From Quatrionicoccus australiensis (GTDB lineage: Bacteria > Pseudomonadota > Gammaproteobacteria > Burkholderiales > Rhodocyclaceae): 64,000 nt of DNA. The stretch is from positions 3,515,001-3,579,000 of the forward strand of contig NZ_JAHBAH010000001.1 of assembly GCF_020510425.1 (NCBI RefSeq), in the 5' to 3' direction. The notes under the pieces were generated by a model that was given only the letters and a program-made list of their open reading frames with translations, made no database searches and was not told the DNA's origin. Positions 16,080 through 26,828 of this stretch are shown here, in pieces (position 1 is the first letter of the stretch; every line of letters begins with the position of its first letter). The translations under genes were made by a program, and so were the position numbers.

Positions 16080-19000
16080 TCACTCGCCCACGACGACCCT
16101 TCCATTCGGCATTTCGCCAAAAACGTCAGGGGCATACATCGCTTCGACACGGGTCGGCGGCAGGGCGAAGTTGCCGGCGTTGTTGAGGCGCAGGGTGTAC
16201 TCGATGCTGAAGCGGCCTTTCGGCAGCATGGCGTAGTAGGCGCGGAAGGCGCTGAAGCTGCGTTCGACGTAGGTCGGCCACATGCCGCGGTTGCTGCGGT
16301 TTTCGTCGAGGCCGGCGATGGCCGAGTCGCGGCCGTCGCCGTCGCCCATGATACGCGCACCGGCCGGGATCGGGTCGGAGAGGGCGACCCAGCTCATGGC
16401 GTTGTCGGCATCGACGGTCAGCGTGATGCGCCAGAGATCGCCGCGGCTGATCTTGCCCGGCGTCTTTTCCTGGATGGGCGTGACCTTGCGGCTGATCCGG
16501 TAGCCCATGGCGCGGGCCGGGCCGTCGGGGATCGCGGCGAGCAGCTGGATCGTCGCCCATGGCTTGCCGCTGCCCTGGTGGCTGATGTTGAGCTTGTCGT
16601 CCTTGCCCGGCGCGGTCGGCCAGGGCAGGTTGAGCGGGGCGGCGGTTTCGCCGGCGGCGAGTTTCTTCCAGTCGAGTTCGGCTTTCGCCTTGGCGAGGCT
16701 GGCCTGGGTGGTGCCGGCCACCGGTTCACGCTCGAATTTCTGCGCAAACCGGTCGAGCGTGACGCGCGCCCAGGCGTTGGCCGTGGTGGTCAGCCAGCGG
16801 CCGCGCACCTGGCGTTCCATGGCGCCCTGCACGAGGCGCGGCAGGTCGTCCTTCCAGTCCGGGTCATCGAGCATGGCTTCGATCAGGCGGAAGGCGTTGG
16901 CATCGGCGCTGAGCATCATCCACCAGCCGTAGTCGTCGCGTTCGCTGGTGAAGACGAGGCGGCTGCCGGCGTAGCTGAGGCGGTTGCGCAGTTCCTGTTT
17001 GGCGTCGGCGAGCTTCTTGTCGCGTTGCGGCAGTTCGGGCAGGGCGCGCGCGATCTGCACCCAGTCGATCAGCGCAGCGGTCGACAGGCGCAGCGGGTCG
17101 ATTTCCAGCGCTGCGGCGGCGCGGGCCGGCTTGCTGCCCTGGCGGACGAGGGCTTCGAGCGCATTCAGGCGGCGCGCCAGCGAGTAGTCGCCGGGCGCCC
17201 ATTCGTTGGTCTTGATGCGCCCTTCGACAAAGGCGGTGAGGCCTTGCAGCATGCGCTGGCGGCTGTCTTCGGGCAACGTGAAGCCGGCCAGCGTGACCAG
17301 GTCGAGCAGGTAGGCGGTGAGCGTGGCGCTGCCGCCGCTGCCCGGGAAGTAGCTGGCCAGCCCGTTGTTGTCGAGGTAGCCGGGCAGGGTGTTGGCGATT
17401 TCCTGCCAGCGCTTTTCGTCGTGCAGGCCGACGGCAACCGAGGTTTTCTGTTCCAGGCAGCCGAAGGGGTATTCTTCGAAGAAGCGCTTGAGGCCGGGCG
17501 GCGGCGTGGCGAGTTTGGGGGACAGGCTGATTTCCAGCCCGCCCTTGCCGGGCAGCGCGCCGGCCGGCGGCGTGACCGGTACTTCAAAGCTGCCGGCAAT
17601 GCGCGTGAAGCTGGCCTGTTGCACGGTGACCGGCACGGCAGGGGCGATTTGCTGCGTGATGCGCAGCGTGTCCTGGCCGTTGCCGCCGTCTTCTTTCGCG
17701 CTGAATTCCCATTGCTGGCTGCTCACACCTTCGGCAGCGCTGATGTTCCAGCTCAGTTCGCCGGCGCCTTCCGGGGCGAGCGTGAGTTTTTGCGCGGCGA
17801 GCAAATTGGCCCCGTTTTTGCCGTTGACCGCTACGACCATCTGGCGCGCCGTGCCGTTGCGCAGCGTGAGCAGCGCCTTGAAGGTATCGCCTTCGCGCAC
17901 CAGCGGCGGCAGGCCGGAGATGACCTGCAGGTCCTGCTTGGTCTTGACGCTGGCGCTGCCGGTGCCGAACAGGCCGGCGCCGGCGGTGGCGATGCCGACC
18001 AGCTTGAATTCGCTCAGCGAGTCGTTCATCGTGACCTTGAGCGTGGCGCTGCCGGTGTTGTCGAGCACGACGCGCGGCTGCCACTTGAGCAGGGTGTCGA
18101 ACAGCTCGCGGGCCGGGGCGCGGCCGCCGCCACCGCCGGGCGGCAGGGCTTTCTTGCCGAAGTGGCGCTTGCCGATCACCATCGATTGCGCGGTTGCCGT
18201 CTCGACCTCGTAGCCGCGTTTTTGCAGCATCGCGTCGAGCAGGTTCCAGCTGTCGTTCGGGCGCAGTTCGAGCAGCGCCTGGTCGACCGCGGCAAAGGCG
18301 ACTTCGGTGCCGGCCGGGGCGGGCTTGCCGTCCGGCGTCGTGACCCTGATCTTCACCGTCGCTTCTTCGCGCGGCCGGTAGTCGGTCTTGTCGCTGCTGA
18401 TATCGACCTTGAGCCTGAAGCCCTCGGTGCCCACGGCGATTTCGGCGAGGCCGAGGCGGTAGGCGGGTTTTGCCAGGTCGACCATGGCGGTCGGCTGTTC
18501 CGGGTTCCACCATTCCTTGAACCAGCTCAGCGGTTCACGCCAGCCCCAGTCGAAAAACGAATACCACTTGAGCGGCTCGACGCGGCCGCGCACGGCGAGC
18601 ACCGAGACGAAAACGTTCGGACCCCATTCCGCCTTGACCGGTAGTTCGACCACCGGCTTGAAGCGCGACAGCGGCTGGACGAAGGTTTCGATGATGCCGG
18701 AGGTTTCCACCGAGATCAGCGCGGTCGCTTCGCGGAAGGGCGTGCGCACCTGGAAGCGCGCGGTGTCGCCGGGCGCGTAGGCCTTCTTTTCCGGGATGAC
18801 GTCGATGCGGTCCTGGTTGCCGGCGGCAAACCACAGGTCGCCGGCGCCGGTGACCCAGTAGCTGGTGCCGGCGCGGGCGATGTTGCCGGCGTTGTCCTTG
18901 GCTTCGGCGAGCAGGTAGATCGAGCCGGATTCGCCGCCCTTCGGTTCGCAGAGCAGCAGGCCGCGGCTGTCGGTGGTGCCGGCGCAGACTTCGCCGAGAT

Positions 19001-21764
19001 CCTTGTATTCGCTGTTGTTCTCGTAGGCGTAGAAGCCGCCGACGATGCGCCGGCGGTGGCTGCTGTCGATGCGGCGCTTGGCCTTGACGCTGACCTGCTG
19101 GCCGGCGAGCGGCTTGCCGGCGGTGTCGAGGGCGACTATTTCGACGCGGTTCTTGCCGCCGCTCGACGCCCAGTCGGCAACCTTGATGCCGACGGTGAGC
19201 GCGGCCGGCCACAGTTCGACGCGGCCGTGGATGGTCTGGATTTCGCCATTCGGGTCGGCAAAACTCATCTCGGCATAGACCTCGCTCGGGCCTTTCGGCT
19301 TGGCCGGCAGCGTGACGTCGAGCTTGCCGGCGCCGGCCTTGTCGAGCGTCAGCGCCTGGCGGTCGAGGATCAGGGTTTCGGACTCGCTGTCACCGTCGAT
19401 CTTGAAGGCGGCGCGTTCCTCGTCGTTGAACCCGAGCTGGAAGCTGTAGGCCTCGTAATGCTTGTACACCGGCCAGCGCGGGCGCAGCGTGGCGGAGACT
19501 TCGACGTCCGCGTTCTTCGCGGCGCCGCCGTTGAGGAAGGACAGGCCGAGCGCCAGCGGCACTTTGGTTGGCGCCACCTGGCGGCCGGGTACGCCTTGCA
19601 CGCTGCCCGTGAACACCGGCAGGCGGAAGTCGGCGACGCGGAATTCGCCGCTGTAGATTTCGCCGCGCTTGCCGCCGGAGAGCACGATTTCGTAGGTGCC
19701 GAGCTTGGCGGATTCGGGCACTTTCCAGCTGTTGACCGCTGAGGCCTGCGTATCCCAGCTGATCGGCTGGGTGAATTCGGTGCCGGTTTCGTTGTGGCGG
19801 ATGACCAGCTTGTCGGGCAGGCCGGCCAGCTCGGGCAGCGTGAAGCTGCGGCTGTTGCGGCTGCGTGCGATGTGCTTGAAGGAGGCCGTCTGGCCGGGTC
19901 GGAACAGGCTGCGGTCGAGGATGCTGTGGATCTTGAAGTCGCCCGTCTCGCCCCAGGTTTCGACACCGAAGCGCCAGGGTTCGATGCCTTCGTTCCAGTC
20001 CGAGCGCACGAAGCTGTAGTCGCCGTTGAGGCGCGCGCTGGCGAACAGGAAGTTGCTGCCGTTGCGGCAATTCGGCACGCGCAGCGCCTGCTCGACGAGG
20101 GCGCGGCCGAGGCGGTCGGTCTTGCCCTGCCACAGCGAACTGCCGTCGCAGCCGGAAATGGCGATCGCGGCATCGGCCACCGGCTTGCCGGAATCGAGCG
20201 CGGTGACCCAGACCAGGGCATTGTCCTTGCCGGTTTTCAGATGCACGGCGAGGTTGGTGACCAGCGCCGCGGCGCGCACGTACATCGGCTTGGGCGTGGC
20301 GAGCAGTGCCGTGCCGAGCAACTGGCTCTCGATTTCGACGATGTGGTAGCCGGGTTTGGCGAGCGGAATGCCAACCACCTCGAATTCACTGCTGCCGCCC
20401 GGCTTGGGCAGGTCCTGGCGGCTGACGCCGGGACGTTTGGCGAGGAAGGACAGTTCGCGGGCGTAGTAGGGGTCGTAGCGCTCTTCCATCTTGCCGTCGA
20501 TGAGCAGGCGAACCTTGCCGCTTTGCTGCTCGAACTTTTCCAGGGCCTGCATGGCGGCGATCACGTCGGCGTCTTCGGTCAGGCGCTGTTCGCTGAAACG
20601 ATGGCTGCCGGGTAGCGCCAGGCGGGCCGTCTTGAGCGCCGCCTCGACATTGCGCAGGGTGACCGGCAGCAGGCCGCCTTCCTTCAGTTCAAGAATGCCG
20701 AAGCCGCCGGGGAACTTGGCGAGCGGCGGCAGGCCGCCGGTTTTCGTCTTGAGCGGGAAACTGGCGGCATTGGCGAGCGAGCGGCCGGCATCGTCCTTGA
20801 GGCCGGACGGAATCTCGACGGTGATTTCCGCGTTCTGCAGCAGTGGACCGGGGAAGGTCACGCTCTGGAAGGTGCTTTCGCGGGTTTCGTTTTTGGCATT
20901 CGGGTCGAGCGGGGCGCGCGGGCCGTCAGCGGTCAACAGGCGGAATTTGGCCAAAAGCTTCGCATCGAAGGGCGCGTTGAAATTGAGGGTGAGCGCCGAC
21001 AGCGGCGAGCAGGGCGCGCCGGCCTTTTCGCGCTCGCAGTTCAGCGTCGCCTTGAACGGCTCGCGCACCTTGTAGGTGAAGCTTTCTTCCTTCTCGGTCG
21101 GCGTGCCGTTGCTGGCCTGGATGCCCTTGCCCCAGACCAGTTTCATCTTGCTGCCGCTGGGCAGGCGTTCGGCGCAGGCGACGACGAGCGGCGCGCTGCC
21201 CATGCCGCCGACGTGTTCGAGCACGGCGGTGCGGATGTCCTTGCTCACCGGCCGCGCCGGGATGCGCTGGCCGACGCCTTCGGCTTCGCACCACAGGTTG
21301 TTGTCGAGCGACTTCGGGTCGAGCGTGGCGCCGCCGTTGATGACGAAGGCCTGGTCTTCCTCGATGCCGGAACCGGGCGCCGGGCGGAGATTCCACGGGC
21401 GCGGCGCGGCACCGCTGAATTCGAAGCGGTTGCGGCCGTTGACCGCCTCGCCGTTTACAGCGGTCAACCCGCTTTTGAGGGTGAAAATGCAGCGCTCGCC
21501 GGGTTGCAGCGGCCGTGCCATCTGCCAGGCCCAGGTTCGCTCGTCGATCCAGCGCTCTTCGCCGGCAATGCCGGCGCAGTCGATGGCGAACGGGGCGGGC
21601 GCCGATGTCGCGCCGAGCGCCACCAGCGGGCCGCTGAAACGCGCTGTGACGCGGCTCTGGCTAGCCACCTTCCCCTGCGGCTGGAACTGCTGGACGGTGG
21701 CGGCCTGGGCGGCGGCACTGACGAGCAGGAAACTGGCGAGAACGAGCGGGCGAAGTGTGGTCAT
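16080..21764 (-). CDS. Giant alpha-2-macroglobulin family protein with thioester motif
   Basis: 1894 aa from ATG 21764, which opens a Sec signal peptide (MTTLRPLVLASFLL..., cleavage after AQA); an ATG 19 codons upstream adds a non-signal leader. Bacterial alpha-2-macroglobulins trap proteases in the periplasm. Seen: N-terminal MG-type beta domains, a bait-region-like stretch with the KALPPGGGGGRAPARELF Gly-rich loop near residue 1215, and the thioester signature GCLEQKTS near residue 1436 in a helical toroid. No lipobox, unlike E. coli YfhM, so it should be soluble periplasmic or secreted. The usual partner pbpC is not adjacent. Confidence 0.9.
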   Translation of the reverse strand: MTTLRPLVLASFLLVSAAAQAATVQQFQPQGKVASQSRVTARFSGPLVALGATSAPAPFAIDCAGIAGEERWIDERTWAWQMARPLQPGERCIFTLKSGLTAVNGEAVNGRNRFEFSGAAPRPWNLRPAPGSGIEEDQAFVINGGATLDPKSLDNNLWCEAEGVGQRIPARPVSKDIRTAVLEHVGGMGSAPLVVACAERLPSGSKMKLVWGKGIQASNGTPTEKEESFTYKVREPFKATLNCEREKAGAPCSPLSALTLNFNAPFDAKLLAKFRLLTADGPRAPLDPNAKNETRESTFQSVTFPGPLLQNAEITVEIPSGLKDDAGRSLANAASFPLKTKTGGLPPLAKFPGGFGILELKEGGLLPVTLRNVEAALKTARLALPGSHRFSEQRLTEDADVIAAMQALEKFEQQSGKVRLLIDGKMEERYDPYYARELSFLAKRPGVSRQDLPKPGGSSEFEVVGIPLAKPGYHIVEIESQLLGTALLATPKPMYVRAAALVTNLAVHLKTGKDNALVWVTALDSGKPVADAAIAISGCDGSSLWQGKTDRLGRALVEQALRVPNCRNGSNFLFASARLNGDYSFVRSDWNEGIEPWRFGVETWGETGDFKIHSILDRSLFRPGQTASFKHIARSRNSRSFTLPELAGLPDKLVIRHNETGTEFTQPISWDTQASAVNSWKVPESAKLGTYEIVLSGGKRGEIYSGEFRVADFRLPVFTGSVQGVPGRQVAPTKVPLALGLSFLNGGAAKNADVEVSATLRPRWPVYKHYEAYSFQLGFNDEERAAFKIDGDSESETLILDRQALTLDKAGAGKLDVTLPAKPKGPSEVYAEMSFADPNGEIQTIHGRVELWPAALTVGIKVADWASSGGKNRVEIVALDTAGKPLAGQQVSVKAKRRIDSSHRRRIVGGFYAYENNSEYKDLGEVCAGTTDSRGLLLCEPKGGESGSIYLLAEAKDNAGNIARAGTSYWVTGAGDLWFAAGNQDRIDVIPEKKAYAPGDTARFQVRTPFREATALISVETSGIIETFVQPLSRFKPVVELPVKAEWGPNVFVSVLAVRGRVEPLKWYSFFDWGWREPLSWFKEWWNPEQPTAMVDLAKPAYRLGLAEIAVGTEGFRLKVDISSDKTDYRPREEATVKIRVTTPDGKPAPAGTEVAFAAVDQALLELRPNDSWNLLDAMLQKRGYEVETATAQSMVIGKRHFGKKALPPGGGGGRAPARELFDTLLKWQPRVVLDNTGSATLKVTMNDSLSEFKLVGIATAGAGLFGTGSASVKTKQDLQVISGLPPLVREGDTFKALLTLRNGTARQMVVAVNGKNGANLLAAQKLTLAPEGAGELSWNISAAEGVSSQQWEFSAKEDGGNGQDTLRITQQIAPAVPVTVQQASFTRIAGSFEVPVTPPAGALPGKGGLEISLSPKLATPPPGLKRFFEEYPFGCLEQKTSVAVGLHDEKRWQEIANTLPGYLDNNGLASYFPGSGGSATLTAYLLDLVTLAGFTLPEDSRQRMLQGLTAFVEGRIKTNEWAPGDYSLARRLNALEALVRQGSKPARAAAALEIDPLRLSTAALIDWVQIARALPELPQRDKKLADAKQELRNRLSYAGSRLVFTSERDDYGWWMMLSADANAFRLIEAMLDDPDWKDDLPRLVQGAMERQVRGRWLTTTANAWARVTLDRFAQKFEREPVAGTTQASLAKAKAELDWKKLAAGETAAPLNLPWPTAPGKDDKLNISHQGSGKPWATIQLLAAIPDGPARAMGYRISRKVTPIQEKTPGKISRGDLWRITLTVDADNAMSWVALSDPIPAGARIMGDGDGRDSAIAGLDENRSNRGMWPTYVERSFSAFRAYYAMLPKGRFSIEYTLRLNNAGNFALPPTRVEAMYAPDVFGEMPNGRVVVGE

Positions 21765-21892
21765 GGTCTGGGTGCGGGCAGAAAGTCGATGGGCATGCGG
21801 CGAGCATGGCGAGTGTGCCACAGCGCGCCGCGAATTCGACAGCGGCGCGCCCGGCAGCTATCCTGCGCGCTTTGAAAATTCAGGGGATTCCC

Positions 21893-22207
21893 ATGGGACA
21901 AGCCAAAAACCGCGGTTCGCAGGCCGAACGCATTGCCCAGGCGCAGGCCAAAATCGCCGCCAGCAAGCCGGAAAAGCTGGTCTGTAACGGCTGCGGCGCC
22001 GACGTCACGGCAATTCACCCAGTCGATACGCGCGGCCTGCGCGGCATCGAAGCGATCTGGGTCGGCCAGTGTGAATGCGGTCAGACAACCTTCGCCGCCT
22101 CCGGCGAACCGAAAGCGGTCGACGCCTTCTTCTTCGCGCTCAGCGAAAACTCCGAACTGACCCTGGGCAGCCAGAGCAAGGACGGCGAGCAACACACCAC
22201 GGCCTGA
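21893..22207 (+). CDS. Small zinc-ribbon-like protein
   Basis: 104 aa. Start at ATG 21893 with AGGGGA upstream; the frame is open further upstream without family support. The N-terminal MGQAKNRGSQAERIAQAQAK segment is basic and helical, and a four-Cys knuckle follows (CNGCG about residue 32 and CECG about residue 60), consistent with one bound zinc. Role unknown; it may bind RNA or protein. It converges on the DUF4124 gene. Confidence 0.7.
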   Translation: MGQAKNRGSQAERIAQAQAKIAASKPEKLVCNGCGADVTAIHPVDTRGLRGIEAIWVGQCECGQTTFAASGEPKAVDAFFFALSENSELTLGSQSKDGEQHTTA

Positions 22208-22218
22208 GCGCTGCCGCG

Positions 22219-22926
22219 TTAGCGGCAGTTGGGCTTGTTGGCCGGGCAGGGCGGGACTGAGAGCGTCGGGGCCGGCGGTGGTGTCGGGCTCGACTTCACC
22301 GGCACCTGCGGCCGCGGTTCGGGCCGGTGGCTGCCGCCGATCTGGATCGATATCGAGCCGCCCTGGCATTGCGCGATGCGGCGTTGCCGTTCGGCGGCCG
22401 GCAGGTTTTGGCGCATGACGTTGCTGACGCAGTCGTTGCCGCCATTGCCATAACCCGGCGCATAACCCGGCACGTAGCCGGGAGTGTAGACCGGTACGAC
22501 GACCGGCTGACGACCGCTGCGGCAGGCCGCCTCCATCTGGGAACGCTGGCCGAGGGGAACGGCCTGGCTGTCGAGCTGGCGCAGGCAGTCGTCGATGTTC
22601 TGTGCATTGCCCTGACTTGCGGATGCCGCCGCCTGGGCTGCCTGGGTAGCCTGCGTTTCACGCTCGGCTGCGGCATCGGCGCGTTGCGCCGCTTCGCGTT
22701 TCTCGACGAATTCCTTCATGCGCGCCACTTCGCGTTCGGCTTCGCGGCGTTGTGCTTCCGATACCGGCTCGTCGCGTTGGCTTTTCAGCGTGCTGGCCGG
22801 GCTGGCGCAGGGCGTGTTGGAAATCTCGACGCTGCCGTCGACCGTACGGCATTTGTAGATATCGGCCTGGGCGCCGGCGCTCCAGGCGAGGGCGAGCAGG
22901 ACAAGCAAGCGGGGGCGGATCGGCAT
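22219..22926 (-). CDS. DUF4124-domain exported protein
   Basis: 235 aa from ATG 22926 with AGGAG upstream. A signal peptide ends at AQA; the mature start DIYKCRTVDGSVEISNTPC is the DUF4124 signature with two Cys. A long Ala/Glu/Arg/Gln-rich coiled-coil segment follows (about residues 55-115), then a Gly/Pro/Tyr-rich run (YTPGYVPGYAPGYGNGG), and a Pro-rich tail ending PPCPANKPNCR. Such proteins are common in beta-proteobacteria; their function is unknown. Confidence 0.78.
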   Translation of the reverse strand: MPIRPRLLVLLALAWSAGAQADIYKCRTVDGSVEISNTPCASPASTLKSQRDEPVSEAQRREAEREVARMKEFVEKREAAQRADAAAERETQATQAAQAAASASQGNAQNIDDCLRQLDSQAVPLGQRSQMEAACRSGRQPVVVPVYTPGYVPGYAPGYGNGGNDCVSNVMRQNLPAAERQRRIAQCQGGSISIQIGGSHRPEPRPQVPVKSSPTPPPAPTLSVPPCPANKPNCR

Positions 22927-23251
22927 GGGGCTGGCTCCTGTTTGATGATGCAGCGGCGTTGCCCTCACTTTAGTAGGCTTGCGCCGTGCGAACAATGCCG
23001 GTGTCGGATTCCGGCGGTCGACCTTCGATGCGTGCCCTTTTTGCAGGAACAGGGAGTGCGATGCTTGCACCTTGGTGGTGCGTCGATATGTTCCAGGTTT
23101 TTGCCTGGCTTGCATTTTTGCCAAATCGCCCCGGTATGGTGCAAGCATGCCTCTGATTTGGCGACGGTTTTTATCAAGAAATACGCCAGCATGGTGCATC
23201 GGTACGGATATTGCATTGCAGCAATCGTCTAGCTACCGGAGTGGAATCACC
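22927..23251. other. Intergenic region between divergent genes
   Basis: About 325 bases between the DUF4124 gene and the chemoreceptor. It contains one GCGGTCGAC word and should carry both promoters. No convincing coding frame or hairpin was found. Confidence 0.4.
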
Positions 23252-25393
23252 ATGTTGAAAAGTCAACGGATGAATTTGTCGACCGCCGAGCGCGGCTGGT
23301 TGCCCTGGCTGGGGCGCAACGGCAAACTGGCCATGCGCTGGGCGACTGCCCGCAACGTCAAGCGTTATCCGGCCATCGAGCAGACCTTCGAATCCTTTGC
23401 CCGGACACGGGTCCGCATCCTGATGAACTGGACCGAGCAGCACTGGGCCTATCTCGACGGCCTGGCGCGCGAGATCGCCGGTGGCTGGCCGCAGACCCGG
23501 CGCGAAACCCTGGCCCATTGCCGGCAGCGTGCCGAGGCGTTTTCCGAGGTTTTCGTGCTGGATCCCAACGGTCGTGTGCTGTGCTCGTCACATGCCGGGC
23601 GCGAAGGGGCGCAGGCCGCTGCGCCACAGGCGGTGGCGGCCGGCCTGCGCGCACCTTTCCTGCACGGGCCGTATCGCGATCCGGTGACGAAGAGCCTGCC
23701 GCCGTCGACCTCGCGCTTTCACGATGCCGTGACGCTGATGTTCTACCAGCCCATCGTGGTCGATGGCGCGGTGGTCGGCATCGTCTGCGGCCGGGTGCCG
23801 AACGACGTGCTCGGCGACCTGATCCAGCGCGAGGCCGGCCACATTTTTCACGAGTCGGGCGACAACTACCTGTTCATGGTCAATTCGGTTTTTGACCCGG
23901 CGATCCGCCAGGGCACGGCCCTGTCGCGTTCGCGCTTCGAGGACAACACCTTCAGCCATGGCGACAACCTGAAGGACGGCGTGCGTACCGATTTCGGCGT
24001 GGTCCGCGTCAAGGAACATACCGAACTGGAGCTGGTTTTCAACGACCCGGCCAGCGGCCAGCTGCATCCCGGTGTGCGCGAGACGATCCGCCAGGGCGAG
24101 AACCTGTTTGTGACCTATCCCGGCTATGCCGATTACCGCCACATTCCGGTCATCGGCAAGGGCGTCACCTTCCAGCTGCCGGGCTCGCCCGATACCTGGG
24201 GCATGATGTGCGAGGCGGATCTCGAAGAGGTCTATCGCTACCGCAGCATCTCCTATCGCCTGCAACGTCTTTACCTGTTCAGCACCGTGGCGGCCTGGGG
24301 CGTGGCATTTGCGCTGGCCGGACTGCTCAATGTCGGGGCCGGCCCGGCGATGCTGACCGGCTGTCTGTTGCAGATGGGCGGCGCCCTGTTTTTCGAATAT
24401 TTTGGCTGTCGACCGATCAGCGACCGCCTGCGCGAAGCGACGCGCATCCTGCGCAGCACGGCGGAAGGCGGCGGCAACCTGGCGCAGCGCCTGCCGCGCA
24501 GCAACGGCCGGGTGGATGAGGCGACCGTGCTGGCGCAATGGACCAACAGTTTCATCGACAACCTGGAGCAGATGATCCACGTGGTCGCCAAGACCTCCGG
24601 CGAGATCAGCGAAACCAGCGGCACGCTGCAGAAGAAGAATATCCATGCCGGCGCGGTGTCGGTTGACATGCAGGGCTCGGTTGCCGACATCCTGGCGGCG
24701 ATCCGCGGCCAGCTCGGCGAAATCGATGCGGCGACCAGCAACACGCACGCCATGCGCGATGTCGTGCAGCGTGCCAGCGAGGAAGCGCGGGCGCAGTTTT
24801 CGCTGATCGAAGGGCGTAGCCAGAGTATCCGCGAGTCGGTAAAGCTGTCGGCTGACACGATTCGCCAGCTCGAACGGCGCACCCTCGATATCGGGCGCAT
24901 CGTCACGCTGATCAACGAGATTGCCGAGCAGACCAACCTGCTGGCGCTCAATGCGGCGATCGAGGCAGCCCGGGCCGGCGAAAGCGGACGCGGCTTTGCC
25001 GTTGTCGCCGATGAAGTCAGGAAACTGGCCGAGCGCACGCGCGGCGCGACGGCGGATATCGGCAGCATGATCAACGGTGTGCAGAGCCAGGCCGAACAGG
25101 CGGTGCGTACCATGGAAACTGGCATGAGCGAGATGGAAGAGGGCTTGCGCCTGGCCAGTGCGGCGGCTTCCGACAAGCGCGAGGTCGATGAGGTGGTCGA
25201 GCGCCTGTTCGTGACGATCAGCCAGATTGCCAGTTCGACGCATGCCTATGGCGACCGGGTCGAGGCGATTTCCGGGGCGGCCGACGCGATGCGCGAGGCG
25301 ACCCTGGCTTCGGCGCGCAGTGCCGAATTGACCACCTTCGCCGCCGGCAAGCTCGATCAGACCATGGCGCAGTTCAAGGTGTCCGCCGCCTGA
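23252..25393 (+). CDS. Methyl-accepting chemotaxis protein with N-terminal Cache-like sensor
   Basis: 713 aa. Start at ATG 23252 (GGAG about ten bases upstream). Residues about 40-340 look like a double-Cache-type sensor ([32 protein letters not shown]); no early membrane helix precedes it, so this domain is probably cytoplasmic unless the start is wrong. Two hydrophobic helices lie near 345-385, then a HAMP-like stretch and the signalling tip ([19 protein letters not shown] near 560). The layout with a large domain before the membrane segment is unusual for a chemoreceptor. Ligand unknown. Confidence 0.85.
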   Translation: MLKSQRMNLSTAERGWLPWLGRNGKLAMRWATARNVKRYPAIEQTFESFARTRVRILMNWTEQHWAYLDGLAREIAGGWPQTRRETLAHCRQRAEAFSEVFVLDPNGRVLCSSHAGREGAQAAAPQAVAAGLRAPFLHGPYRDPVTKSLPPSTSRFHDAVTLMFYQPIVVDGAVVGIVCGRVPNDVLGDLIQREAGHIFHESGDNYLFMVNSVFDPAIRQGTALSRSRFEDNTFSHGDNLKDGVRTDFGVVRVKEHTELELVFNDPASGQLHPGVRETIRQGENLFVTYPGYADYRHIPVIGKGVTFQLPGSPDTWGMMCEADLEEVYRYRSISYRLQRLYLFSTVAAWGVAFALAGLLNVGAGPAMLTGCLLQMGGALFFEYFGCRPISDRLREATRILRSTAEGGGNLAQRLPRSNGRVDEATVLAQWTNSFIDNLEQMIHVVAKTSGEISETSGTLQKKNIHAGAVSVDMQGSVADILAAIRGQLGEIDAATSNTHAMRDVVQRASEEARAQFSLIEGRSQSIRESVKLSADTIRQLERRTLDIGRIVTLINEIAEQTNLLALNAAIEAARAGESGRGFAVVADEVRKLAERTRGATADIGSMINGVQSQAEQAVRTMETGMSEMEEGLRLASAAASDKREVDEVVERLFVTISQIASSTHAYGDRVEAISGAADAMREATLASARSAELTTFAAGKLDQTMAQFKVSAA

Positions 25394-25430
25394 ACGCGGG
25401 GCGCCGCGGCCGGGGGGCTGCGGCGCGGGC

Positions 25431-26720
25431 TCAGGTCCTGATCCGCGTCACCAGCAGCTGGTCGATCTTGTGGTTGTCGACGTCGATGACCTCGAACTTG
25501 AAACCGGCGTGCTCGACCGAGTCGGTCGGGCGCGGCAGCTTGCGCAGCGTGTACATCAGGAAGCCGGCGATGGTTTCGAACTGCTCGTCGTCGGGGAATG
25601 GCTCGATGCCGAGTACCGTTTCCAGGTCGCCGACCGGCGTCATGCCGTCCACCAGCCAGGAATCGACATCGCGCTGGATGATCTGCTCGTCGGCGGGGGC
25701 CAGCATGGTGTTGCCCATCAGCGTGCTGGTCACATCGTTGAGGGTGATCAGGCCGACAATCAATGCGTATTCGTTGATGATCAGCGCAAAATCCTCGCGC
25801 TGCGCCTTGAACTGCTCGATGATTTCGGCCAGGGTCAGGGTTTCCGGCAGGATCAGCATGTTGCGCAACAGGCCCTCGCCGCGCAGCGCCAGCGGCTTGC
25901 CGTCGAGCAGGCGGCTGAGGATGTCCTTCGAGTCGACATAGCCGATGACATGGTCGATGCCGCCGGTGCACACCGGGAACTTGGCGTGCGGCTGGGCGCT
26001 GATCGTGGCGCGGATGTTTTCCTCGCTGTCGCCCTGTTCGAGCCAGACGATGCTTTCGCGCGCGGTCATCGTCGAGGGCGCGGTGCGGATTTCCAGCTCG
26101 AAGACGTTCTCGATCATCTGCCGCTCCTGGCGGGCGACGACACCGGCTTCGGCGCCGGCATTGGCCATTGCGACGATATCCTCAGGCGTGACGTCTTCGG
26201 GCCGCGTTGCCGGCAGGCCGAGGCGCGTCATGACCAGCGTGGCGATGCCGTTCAGCGCCCAGATCAGCGGCGTCAGCAGACGCAGGCAGAAGACCATCGG
26301 GCCGGCGATGCGCAGCGCGATGGCTTCCGGCGCGACGATGGCGATGCGCTTGGGAATGAGGTCGGCGACCAGCACGAAGGCGACCGTGACGAGCAGGAAG
26401 GAAGTCAGCGAGCCCAGCGTCTGGGCGGTGTCGGGCTCGACCAGCCGGGTGAATAGTTGCGCGAAGCTCGGCGCGTAAGCCCCTTCGCCGAGCACGCCGG
26501 CGAGAATGGCGACCGCGTTGAGGCCGATCTGCACGGCGGTGAAGAAGTGGCCGGGCTGGGCCTGCAGGGCGAGAACGCGCGCAGCGCGCGGTTCGCCTTC
26601 GTCGAGTAGTTGTTCCAGCTTGATTTTGCGGGCAGCGGCCAGCGCGATTTCGGAGACGGCGAAGAAGGCACTGGTGGCGATCAGCAGCAGGATGATCAGT
26701 GAATTTTCAAGCAGGCTCAT
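25431..26720 (-). CDS. paeA: DUF21-CBS-CorC_HlyC membrane protein (PaeA/YtfL-like)
   Basis: 429 aa from ATG 26720, preceded by AGGAAATTCC. Four membrane helices of a DUF21 domain (about 1-180), a CBS-pair region with IGYVDSKDILSRLLDG, and a C-terminal CorC_HlyC domain ending KIDQLLVTRIRT. The whole sequence follows E. coli YtfL (PaeA), reported to export cadaverine and putrescine under stress. The similarity is strong over the full length from my memory of that family; the substrate here is inferred. Confidence 0.82.
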   Translation of the reverse strand: MSLLENSLIILLLIATSAFFAVSEIALAAARKIKLEQLLDEGEPRAARVLALQAQPGHFFTAVQIGLNAVAILAGVLGEGAYAPSFAQLFTRLVEPDTAQTLGSLTSFLLVTVAFVLVADLIPKRIAIVAPEAIALRIAGPMVFCLRLLTPLIWALNGIATLVMTRLGLPATRPEDVTPEDIVAMANAGAEAGVVARQERQMIENVFELEIRTAPSTMTARESIVWLEQGDSEENIRATISAQPHAKFPVCTGGIDHVIGYVDSKDILSRLLDGKPLALRGEGLLRNMLILPETLTLAEIIEQFKAQREDFALIINEYALIVGLITLNDVTSTLMGNTMLAPADEQIIQRDVDSWLVDGMTPVGDLETVLGIEPFPDDEQFETIAGFLMYTLRKLPRPTDSVEHAGFKFEVIDVDNHKIDQLLVTRIRT

Positions 26721-26828
26721 GGAATTTCCTGTGGCGGGGCGGTGGACCGCCCGCGAATATTCCGACTTTAGCCGGGGCGAGCCGCCGCGGCAATCTTTCT
26801 GCGCCCTGGTGGGGTATGCTAAAAGCAC

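Noticed and set aside
15816..18644. Long plus-strand frame opposite the macroglobulin
   Set aside because: High-GC shadow frame; the minus-strand protein has signal peptide, thioester and full length.
25394..25430. Terminator between chemoreceptor and PaeA-like gene
   Set aside because: GC-rich inverted sequence is present but without any T-run in either direction.
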